Source: Chitinophaga flava
GTDB taxonomy: Bacteria; Bacteroidota; Bacteroidia; Chitinophagales; Chitinophagaceae
Direction of reading: 5' to 3'
NCBI RefSeq assembly: GCF_003308995.1
Contig: NZ_QFFJ01000003.1
Location: 300,619-364,618, forward strand
Length of the DNA: 64,000 nucleotides
Shown here piece after piece: positions 18,014 through 26,800 of this stretch. Under the pieces are notes generated by a model. The model saw nothing but the letters and a program-made list of their open reading frames with translations. It was not told the origin of the DNA and did no database searches. Position 1 is the first letter of the stretch. Every line of letters starts with the position of its first letter. The translations under genes and the position numbers were made by a program.

Positions 18014-19849
18014 TTATCTTCTTTCAGGTCTTATTATCCTGCCTATCTTATCGATATAATACCATTCGGTTCTACCAGGGATTTTCACACGAGCGAAACC
18101 GTTTTTGAACGAAGTAGCCTTATAAAAGGAAGGTTCAATTACCCAGGCTCCATCATGATTAATATACCCAAATCCACTCCGGGATTCTATCAGTGCTAAG
18201 CCTTCGGAAAAATTTTCGGCAGATGTTATGGGATATGTATTGAGGATGGAACCTTTAGGTTTTAAAATATCTTTGTTAATCACAACATCACCGTTCCTAT
18301 TGATATACCCCCAATTGTCATTCAACTTCACCTTAGCTAAGCCTTCGCTGAAATTGCCGATCTCCTCGAATTGTGGCTCTACCTGCCAACGATCTTTGAT
18401 ATTCTTCAACCCGGAATAAGGGCCCCGATATCCTTTCTCAACAAATAAAGCATCTTCGCCCAAATATGCCAAACGTCCCACTGCAGTATTCAACGATTTC
18501 CCTTTTGTATCTATGTAACGGATCTCTCTGCCGACAAAATGTCCCCGGGGATAGTATATAATTTTGATGACGCCATTATGGAAATCATAATATTCATTTC
18601 TACCTAAATAATGCGCATCATCTGGAGAGACAGCCTCTGCCCGGAGTTCGAATGCTATCTTGTAAGTACTATCGATGTATTGATAATATGTTCCACCATC
18701 TGCCTGTTTCTCAACAAATGCATAGCCTTCATGAAAATCACGGACTGCAGAGAACTGCGGTAAAACCACTTCTACCCCTTTTCCATTAATGAATCCCCAC
18801 TTGCCATCCCGATATACACGCGCATAGCCGTTTTTGAAGTCGCCGATCTTGTCGTAGCGAAACTGCGTAATGAGCTTACCTGTTGTATCAATACATCCAT
18901 ACAACTTATCTACTCCGCCAACCACTGCAAATCCTTCTGAGAAATTGCGGGCTTCCCTGAAATACTGATTGAATTGATTTTTACCTGCTTTATTAATGAA
19001 ATGAGGATTTGAACGATACTCCGACTGTACAATCGCAAACCCATCTTTGAAAGGTTGGGCACTTTCGTATATCGGTAAAATTTGAAACACTCCGCTTTTA
19101 TTAATATAACCGAACTTGTTATTCTTGCCAAAGCTTTTAATCATTACTTCGCCATATTTATCGGCTGCAACAACTGCTAATCCGTCACTAAATTCCTCCG
19201 CCTCCATAAACAAGTAGTGAGCGGGTCTTAACTCAAAATCAGCCGTATTCGTGGCTCTTAGCGTATCTTTATTACCGGTACTCGCTTTGGAACGACCTGC
19301 AGCTATACCTTTCTGTACAATTGCCCGTATATTCTCCGGCAATTTACTTACATCGGTAGCATGATATTCCCAGGTAGCCCCTTCCCTCTTCGTATAAATT
19401 TTGTAGTAATAATCATAAGCATCCGAAAAATACATGTCCCCAATTTTTTGCTGAAACCCCATTCTTTTGACACTTGTTTCCAACTGATCCTGCGGTATAT
19501 CGGGGAACTGCTCTTCCATGTATTCATACTTTCCATTTACGACGATGTAATGCGTGCAAACATTATACAAACGCTCATTAAACAGATACCAGAAATCCTG
19601 GTAACACATGGTTACATCATCCACTCCATCTGCCCGATGTGTTGAATCTACAGTATACTCTGGCTGCTCGAACTCATTGAGTTGAATGGTCAGATTCTGA
19701 AGATGTGCATACTTTTGTACAGTGTATTGCACCGTTGGTAAATCATCTCCGAATTGGGGACGGGGATCGAAAGACTGAGCCTGGGAACTTATTCCTGCCA
19801 ATGCTAATGCAGTTATACAGAATAGAGATTTCATATTGATAGTCTTCAT
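18014..19849 (-). CDS. Secreted WG-repeat protein (second of a tandem pair)
   Basis: A 611-residue exported protein made mainly of WG (KWG) repeats. A signal peptide ends at SSQAQS; translation may start at Met1 or at Met6 (MKSLFCITALALAGISSQAQ). Repeats recur from about residue 230 to the end, each with a G-F/Y-I-N/D core and an 'F-x-E/N-G-x-A-x-V' partner (KFGYINKSGVFQILPIYE; KWGFINGKGVEVVLPQFS; NWGYINRNGDVVINKDILKP; GFGYINHDGAWVIEPSFY). The first 200 residues are unlike the repeats. Its ATG overlaps the stop of the upstream WG gene (TAATG), indicating coupled translation. The function of WG repeats is unknown; a role in surface binding is possible but not shown. Confidence 0.85.
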   Translation of the reverse strand: MKTINMKSLFCITALALAGISSQAQSFDPRPQFGDDLPTVQYTVQKYAHLQNLTIQLNEFEQPEYTVDSTHRADGVDDVTMCYQDFWYLFNERLYNVCTHYIVVNGKYEYMEEQFPDIPQDQLETSVKRMGFQQKIGDMYFSDAYDYYYKIYTKREGATWEYHATDVSKLPENIRAIVQKGIAAGRSKASTGNKDTLRATNTADFELRPAHYLFMEAEEFSDGLAVVAADKYGEVMIKSFGKNNKFGYINKSGVFQILPIYESAQPFKDGFAIVQSEYRSNPHFINKAGKNQFNQYFREARNFSEGFAVVGGVDKLYGCIDTTGKLITQFRYDKIGDFKNGYARVYRDGKWGFINGKGVEVVLPQFSAVRDFHEGYAFVEKQADGGTYYQYIDSTYKIAFELRAEAVSPDDAHYLGRNEYYDFHNGVIKIIYYPRGHFVGREIRYIDTKGKSLNTAVGRLAYLGEDALFVEKGYRGPYSGLKNIKDRWQVEPQFEEIGNFSEGLAKVKLNDNWGYINRNGDVVINKDILKPKGSILNTYPITSAENFSEGLALIESRSGFGYINHDGAWVIEPSFYKATSFKNGFARVKIPGRTEWYYIDKIGRIIRPERR

Positions 19850-21645
19850 TAGAATTCGGTATTCGGATCAGGAAGATAGATTGGAATTTGTGTTCCATCC
19901 CGGCGTATATATTTCCATTCTTTATTGCCTTCCGAAAAAACAACGCAGGCAAAACCGTTTTTAAACGGACGGGCATTTTTCAAAGTCGGTTTGATAAACC
20001 AATGCCCATTGATGTCTATATATCCATATTTCCCATTCACTTTCACAACAGCGAGTCCTTCTGAGAAGTTAGATACATAGTCGAATGAAGCTTCCTTTTG
20101 TACTGCACCCGGAGGATCAGCGACACCTGGGTTAATAATGATGCGGCCGGATTTATCTGCAAAACCCCAATTACCATTACGCATAACAGCTATGCGGTCG
20201 TCAGACATATTGCCAATCTCATCATACACTGATGGTATTACCCAATCTCCATTTCGATCTATCAGGCCCATTTTACCACAGGCTTCTACCCTGGCATATC
20301 CATTCACAAAATGATGAAGTGTTAACTCACAACCACGGGATTTGACACGGATTACTTCTTTACCAGTGATATTGATATATATTTGTTTGCCATCTCGTTC
20401 AATAATGGCAATACCATCATAAAAATCTCCCGGTAACAGTGTCTCATTTCTTAATTCATTTAAGGTTGCAGGAACTGCTCTTTCATTTGATCTAAACTCA
20501 TACGCCACCTGTCCGTCCTTGCCGATATAATAGCTTCTATATCGCCTATCTCCTTCTTTTCCCACTAAGGCATACCCTCCTTTGAAATCATGTGCGTTGT
20601 CAAATTGTAATATCAAAGCTTCTTTCCCGCTTAAGTCAACAAAGCCCCATTTTTTTTCATACATCACAGCGGCCATACCTTCAGAAAAGGAACGGGCATC
20701 ATCATATTGCATCCTGGTAACCTGTGCTCCCTGGGTATCAATAAATCCGAAACCAACATCCCGATATACAAGGGCACGGTGTTCATTGAACAAGTATGCA
20801 TGCTGAAATTCACCATCAATATTTCCGGCATATTGATCAGGAATATATTCCCAGAGATCAGTATTAGGGTTCATTACCAGGGCATAATGCTCCTGATAGT
20901 CTGAAGCCTTCAAATAATATGGCTCGTCCTGTATCAAAACACCCGCCGTATCAATATATCCGTATAAGGTGACTGAATTACCGTCTTTATCGGTTTCTGT
21001 ACCTGCTACACCGATAGCAGCAAGACCACCATGGAAGTCATTTGCTACATGCACAGCATTCTCCAGAGCAGCTTTCCGCCGCTTTTCGTCTTCTTCCGCC
21101 ATACGTTTAGCATAACTGGCGATAGAATCTTTAACACGTTGTTGTAAAGAAACGGGAAGCCTGGCTACTTCCATGGGATAATGTTCCATGACCACCTTAC
21201 CTGCGTGGTTTTTATAAAAGCGGGAATAACTGCTATAATCACTATAACAATAGATGTCGCCTACCAGGAGCATACCCAGGGATTTGAATACTTCACTATT
21301 TGTGATTTCCGCGATATTGGTACTGTTATACTCCGTGTAAGTGTAATGCAGGGCGTTATTTACCAATACACAATGCATAACCTCATCGATCTGCTTTACA
21401 TCATTCACCGGAAACCATTCTGGCTTCGTTAATATGGCTTCCATAGTAGTGTCGTTGATTTTTGGGTAGGAAATCGTAGCCCGTTGTTTACCTGCTGGTT
21501 GGACTAGATTAATGATCTCCAGTTTCGAGTTGAGAAACTCCTTCACTTTCGCCAGATCTGCTAAATACAAATTCTGTGCTGCAAGTTGATGGCAACTGAG
21601 TGTTATAAGGGTTAACACAACCACCCATACGAATATAGATTTCAT
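19849..21645 (-). CDS. Secreted WG-repeat protein (first of a tandem pair)
   Basis: A 598-residue paralogue of the next gene. The signal peptide is MKSIFVWVVVLTLITLSCHQ followed by LAAQN. A unique N-terminal region of about 200 residues has the same outline as that of its neighbour (pairs such as YCYSDYSSYSRFYKNHAGKV here and the YFSDAYDYYYKIYTKREG segment there), followed by WG repeats (KWGFVDLSGKEALILQFD; KMGLIDRNGDWVIPSVYD; NWGFADKSGRIIINPGV; KYGYIDINGHWFIKPTLK). The shared plan and tandem position show an old gene duplication. The two overlap by one base. No enzymatic motif is visible. Confidence 0.85.
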   Translation of the reverse strand: MKSIFVWVVVLTLITLSCHQLAAQNLYLADLAKVKEFLNSKLEIINLVQPAGKQRATISYPKINDTTMEAILTKPEWFPVNDVKQIDEVMHCVLVNNALHYTYTEYNSTNIAEITNSEVFKSLGMLLVGDIYCYSDYSSYSRFYKNHAGKVVMEHYPMEVARLPVSLQQRVKDSIASYAKRMAEEDEKRRKAALENAVHVANDFHGGLAAIGVAGTETDKDGNSVTLYGYIDTAGVLIQDEPYYLKASDYQEHYALVMNPNTDLWEYIPDQYAGNIDGEFQHAYLFNEHRALVYRDVGFGFIDTQGAQVTRMQYDDARSFSEGMAAVMYEKKWGFVDLSGKEALILQFDNAHDFKGGYALVGKEGDRRYRSYYIGKDGQVAYEFRSNERAVPATLNELRNETLLPGDFYDGIAIIERDGKQIYINITGKEVIRVKSRGCELTLHHFVNGYARVEACGKMGLIDRNGDWVIPSVYDEIGNMSDDRIAVMRNGNWGFADKSGRIIINPGVADPPGAVQKEASFDYVSNFSEGLAVVKVNGKYGYIDINGHWFIKPTLKNARPFKNGFACVVFSEGNKEWKYIRRDGTQIPIYLPDPNTEF

Positions 21646-21996
21646 GAATTCTTAGGTATAAGTATTGTGAATATAATACATATTTAAATATTAAATCATT
21701 CTTATATATGCATTATGAATCGTCACTTGAGTATACGGAGAGAAGTTGTGGGGAAGTGTTTAAAAGAACTTTTCTGCTGGCTCAAAGCGGGAAAACCTGA
21801 CACTCACAAAAAACAAAAAAAGGTTGCAAATTTTTGATTTACAATCTTTCCTAGTTCCTAAGTGGCGGCATATTATCGAATCAGTTTTTATCGGTTTTAA
21901 TTCAATTAAATGCTGACACCAGCTGCGGTATAGATTTTTCGGATACGGTTTCCAGAATTTTTTCAAATACATCCATAGATAATGAATTGATACTGC
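21646..21996. other. Intergenic region, 351 bp
   Basis: AT-rich, no supportable gene. It contains the terminator at 21820-21848 for the DUF2459 gene and should hold the promoter of the WG-repeat pair next to 21645. Confidence 0.5.
21820..21848 (-). terminator. Terminator of the DUF2459-like gene
   Basis: On the minus strand AAGATTGTAAA pairs with TTTGCAACCTT (one mismatch, one wobble), followed by a strong T-run (TTTTTTTGTTTTTTG). The stem is modest but the T-tract is convincing. Confidence 0.6.
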
Positions 21997-22674
21997 TTAA
22001 TTCCTGTAGTGATAAAATATTCCTGTATCAAAGATGGTCCAGCGACAGGCCTTTTGTCCGCAGCTTTTTAACCCGTTGTTAGCCCAGGTATTGCAGGTGC
22101 AAAACAGGTTATATCTCCCTTGGGCCTCGTAAAAAGCGTCGTCATCGCTATAATTGGCATTTGTATTTATTTTGATCGGCATACCATCTATGCCAGGTTT
22201 AAAGGTATTACTGATATATTGTATTAATCTTGTATACTGGGATTTATTGATCATGATCTTGCGACAGTTTTCATTTTCCTGCAGCTGGCGATAATAAGTA
22301 GCATGGATAGCAGCTGTACTTAAGGCAAAAGCTGCTTTGAATGCGGTACTGAATTTAAGATCGGCCCAAGTGGGTGTTTGCAGGTAGAAGCCCTTATCTC
22401 CCCAGCCGAAAGCCAACAGCTGAGCACTGCTGTCATTGGCTATGGTGTTGTCAAAACGAATGCGGGTGCTCCAGTCGATCTGCTCTGTGTGTACAGGTAC
22501 CACCAGATCGGTATGTACACCGTTAGTGAGTATGTATATAGGAATATCAGCATCTGCGACCTGCTCTTTTGAGGTGCTCATACGGGAAAGGATATACGCC
22601 GATGAAAGGTACAGGCCAACAAACAGGCAAAAGGTTAATAGCGTATAGGTAATAATTTTAAAGACTTTCTTCAA
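21997..22674 (-). CDS. DUF2459 / TIGR02117-family membrane-anchored protein
   Basis: A 225-residue protein with one N-terminal transmembrane segment (FKIITYTLLTFCLFVGLYLS) and a periplasmic domain. The sequences IYILTNGVHTDLVVPV, LLAFGWGDKGFYLQTPTWAD and FALSTAAIHATYY are characteristic of the TIGR02117/DUF2459 family. The C-terminal NLFCTCNTWANNGLKSCGQK carries the conserved Cys and Asn of this family. These residues resemble a cysteine-peptidase-like arrangement, but no activity is established to my knowledge. The gene stands alone, with a terminator after it and the AraC fragment upstream. Confidence 0.85.
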   Translation of the reverse strand: MKKVFKIITYTLLTFCLFVGLYLSSAYILSRMSTSKEQVADADIPIYILTNGVHTDLVVPVHTEQIDWSTRIRFDNTIANDSSAQLLAFGWGDKGFYLQTPTWADLKFSTAFKAAFALSTAAIHATYYRQLQENENCRKIMINKSQYTRLIQYISNTFKPGIDGMPIKINTNANYSDDDAFYEAQGRYNLFCTCNTWANNGLKSCGQKACRWTIFDTGIFYHYRN

Positions 22675-22810
22675 GGACTTGGTTTTTGAGCCGGTAAAAT
22701 AGAGAATTCTGTTTATTATAGCAATTCACTTTGACATAAGGTTTTCAATTAAATTTGTGGAGATGTCAAGGACAGAATAGATGAACCCTTTCTCATTTCT
22801 ACACTGCATT

Positions 22811-23032
22811 TTAAGAAAAAAACGGAGTTACACCAACAGAAAGCCTGACAATAAGCGCCGGCTGCTGAATATGTAAGTCTGCTGTTTCCAGAGAAAGGTG
22901 GCATTCATCGAGGATAAGCCAGATTTTATAAAAATCCCGCCGGGCAGGCGCCAGATCCATAGGTCTGTTATTTAACTGATAGTCTGCTGCCCTAAAGGAT
23001 GTCATCCGGAAATTATTCCCATTATTTGCCAT
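22811..23032 (-). pseudogene. Fragment of an AraC-type regulator (N-terminal cupin part only)
   Basis: An open frame of 73 residues. Residues about 30-60 (RRDFYKIWLILDECHLSLET, then ADLHIQQPALIV) match the start of the sensor domain of Bacteroidota AraC regulators, where 'DFYKI...' and 'QPALIFSNP' are typical. After PALIV the family pattern stops (RLSVGVTPFFS, stop). The rest of the cupin domain and the two helix-turn-helix motifs, together about 220 residues, are absent on either side. It is therefore a gene remnant, possibly of a regulator once associated with the neighbouring biosynthetic genes. The match is from memory of the family and is short. Confidence 0.55.
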
Positions 23033-23830
23033 ATCTTAAAAGTATAAAAAACAAATATTTTTCATTCCGAAATTCTCCCGGCAGAGCATCAACACAAAAA
23101 ACCTCAAGCAAAAGATTTCCTGCCTGCAGTTGCCGTTAAGGATTGTCCGACTCACCGAAACCCGATACAACCTAAGCGCTAAATAAAAAAGTCTTCCAGG
23201 TTTTACTTGAAAGGCTTTTATAACCTGTGGCCCACTAGTGGAATGCAAGGCTTTCTTTGCTTGTGGTAAATTTTCTTATCACTGTATATATACTGCATAG
23301 GATAGTACTATTTTTAAAATTACTAACAAGGAACCTTATCTTTTAAAAGAAATATGTTTAAGTTTTAAAAATCCTTAATGAATTTACAGAACACATCGAT
23401 TAGTATTTGCAGTTAATAAAAAGAATTGTTAGTTTTTTTTAACTTTTCTACATAGATTTATTAACCCCTTTTTCTTCTGCACTGAATCCAGTGATTTGTG
23501 CTTTTCTTTTTTTCCCGATGAAAGTATCTACTCTGTAGCTGAGTGACGGCAGAGCCGTGCAATCACAGTCGGGGTTTATTGATCAATTAATATTTGAAGT
23601 TTTGTAACGTGATATACGTATGTATACATGGAAAGTCCGTGTTTGTTAATTATCATAATGTAATCTTATTCAGTTACCTACCTGGATAATATTCATTCAG
23701 GAAGAATCATGTCTGTCTCATATATGATTCCCCTTAAAGCCGGTTACCATAGCACATGCCTGATGTTATCGTATGCTATTACCCTCGCAAAAAAAACTAT
23801 TGTAAAATCCGTTGTTAACACGTTTATTTT
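23033..23830. other. Non-coding region upstream of the hybrid megasynthase, about 800 bp
   Basis: AT-rich, no convincing gene. It holds the hairpin at 23187-23219. A 41-codon frame (23709-23834, MSVSYMIPLK...) overlaps the megasynthase ATG as ATGA. I do not regard it as proven, but it could act as a leader. No exact TTTG / TAnnTTTG promoter is visible. Confidence 0.5.
23187..23219 (-). terminator. Imperfect terminator-like hairpin
   Basis: AAAAGTCTTCCAGGT pairs imperfectly with ACTTGAAAGGCTTTT; on the minus strand it is followed by TTTTTTATTT. It resembles the terminator at 17921-17954, but no intact minus-strand gene lies directly upstream of it, so it may be left from a lost gene. Confidence 0.45.
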
Positions 23831-26800
23831 ATGAAGAAACAAGATAGTCCTGCAACACTGTCAGCAATGTTGATAAGGCTCAAAGATGTTAAAGATAAAG
23901 GGATCACTTTTATCGGAACAGGCAACAAGGAAGAGTTCCTTTCATACGGCCAACTTTATGCAGATGCCTTGTCCTGGATGTATTATTTGCAGGAGCAGGG
24001 GCTGCGCTCTGGTGATGAACTAGTGTTACAGGTGGAAGATAATAAAACCTTTCTGCAGATTTTCTGGGCCTGTATATTAAGTGCTATTATACCAGTCCCG
24101 GCTTCTGTTGCCTACCATACAGAGAACGTAACCAAATTAACCAGGATAAGCGCATTTTTAAATCATCCATTCCTGGTCACTAACCGTCCACATTATGAAA
24201 AACTATGTGAACAAAAGAATACAGACAGGAACTTCGAAGAACATTTTGATCGTGTGCTTTTTACGGAAGATATGAAGCATGCAGGCAGAGAAGGACAGAT
24301 ATATCCTGTAACTGCGGATATGATTGCATTCCTGCAGTTCTCTTCTGGTTCTACAGGCGATCCTAAAGGAGTAACATTGACCCATGCCAATGTGATCGCC
24401 AATATATGCGGTTCTTTATTGGTGAACGATTGGAATGAGCAAGATAGTACGCTGAGCTGGATGCCGTTAACACATGATATGGGTCTGATCTGCTTTCATC
24501 TATATCCGCTCCAAATAGGCATACAACAATATTTTATGCCCACGGATTTGTTTATAAGGGCTCCTTTAGTATGGTTGCAAAAGATATCAACTCATCGCGT
24601 TACGATAACAGGTTCTCCCAACTTTGGTTATAAATACTACCTGACTCAATTCAGGGAGCATAAAGCGAGCGACCTGGACCTGTCTTGCCTGCGTATCATT
24701 AATAATGGTGCAGAACCCATATCAGCAGCTTTATGTCGCCGTTTTACAGATACGATGAAGAGCTGTGGTCTTCATCCTCATGCAATACGGACAGGATATG
24801 GATTGGCAGAAGCCACACTGAAGGTGAGCTTCACGCGTTCTTTTCCTGCGTTGAAAACTATTCTGGTAAAGAGAAAAATGTTGACCCTGGGCAACTGTGT
24901 AATAACACATGACAGCGTACAGCCCATGCCTTCGGAAAGTACACTTGAGCTGGTAAATGTGGGAGAACCCATCATCGGTATGAATATCAGGATCTATGAT
25001 GAACAGGACAATATATTACCGGAGGGTTATATGGGGCTTATCCGGGTCAAAGGGGATAGTGTAACCCGAAAATATTATAACAATGCAGCGGCTACAAACG
25101 CTTCCATCAGTAAGGATGGATGGTTGAACACAGGTGATACAGGATTCATGTGGGAAGGGTGTTTGTATGTCGCAGGAAGAGTAAAGGATATCATCTTTGT
25201 AAATGGTGCAAATATATATCCGCATGATATAGAAAATACATTAGAACAATTAGAAGGTATCGATACGGGAAAAGTGGTGGCTTGTGGTATACCGGACAAA
25301 GAAACTGGAGTAGAGGCTATTGTCATCTTTGTGGTGCACAAAGCCTCAGTAGAGGCATTCAAGCCTCTTGCCGATGCTATAAAAGGATTTATTGCAGCAC
25401 GTTTGGGCTTGGAAATAAAACAGGTCGTACCAGTGAGAAAAATACCAAAAACCACCAGCGGAAAAGTGAAACGGTATTTATTGGCGGAATCCTTTGTACA
25501 AGGCGATTATACAACTATTATCAACACAATGGAGGAAGTGCATAAGGGTACTGATAAAGTATCCCCGCTGTCTGCTCCTTCTGCCCTGTCTAAAGATACA
25601 ATTGAGCAATGGTTATGTGAATGGTTACAACAGCGTTTTAATCTTACAGCAACAGATCTGGTGGTAGACAAGCCATTTTCTGCGTATGGTATGACTTCCA
25701 TGCATGTAGTTGTCCTGGCAGCCGATCTGGAAGTGTTGCTGGGCACTACGGTTGAGAAAACCATTATTTATAATTTCCCTACCCCGGCTACCTTATCAGC
25801 ATATCTTTCGGGCACAGGTAATGATGCAAAGAAAGAATCTGAGCTGCGTCATAGCGAGGGTGATGATAACGACAGTATTGCAATAGTGGGTATTGGGTGT
25901 CGTTTCCCCGGAGATATTAATACCCCGGAAGCATTCTGGACATTTTTAAAAGAACAGCGTAGTGCCATTACCGTTACCCCGGAAGATCGTTGGGATGTGG
26001 CAGCCAATTCTGCCACAGAGGAGATAACCTCCGGAAAGATGTATACTCAGCACGGTGGCTTTCTGAAGCAGGTGGATAAGTTTGATCCGATGTTTTTTGG
26101 TATCTCACCGAAGGAAGCTGCTTATATGGACCCGCAGCAACGGCTGTTACTCGAAATATGCTGGGAAGCACTGGAGCATGGAGGATTTTCAGCATTAAAG
26201 CTGAGAGGTAGTGATAGCGGGATTTTTATTGGCATGGGATCGGATGATTATGAAACGATCATTCATGATAACAAGGAGCATTCTTTTGGTGAAGACATGG
26301 ACAGCCTCGGTGTTGAAAGAAGTATCGCTGCTGGCAGGATCGCCTATACATTCGATTTTCATGGCCCGGTAATGCAATTGGATACAGCTTGTTCCTCCTC
26401 TCTGCTCTGCATCCACCAAGCCAGGTTAAGCCTTATACGCAGAGAGTGCTCTCTGGCCCTGGCAGGCGGGGTAAACCTGATGCTGACACCTGATACTACT
26501 GCTAAGCTATGTCAGATGAATGCACTTTCTCCAACCGGCTTATGTAAATCATTTGATGACAGCGCAGATGGATACGTGAGAGGAGAAGGCTGTGGTATAG
26601 TTGTAATGAAGCGATTGAGGGATGCATTGGCAGATGGCGATAATATCCTTGCGGTGATCAAAGGTTCAGCAGTTAACCACGATGGGCTCAGTAACGGACT
26701 TACAGCGCCGAATGGTACCATGCAGCAGCAACTGATCAAAAAAGCATTGAGAGATGCTTCTGTTGGTGCAGAAACTGTGCAATATGTGGAAACGCATGGA

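Noticed and set aside
23036..23248. Minus-strand frame of 70 codons
   Set aside because: It spans the terminator-like hairpin and has no protein-like pattern or relatives that I recognise.
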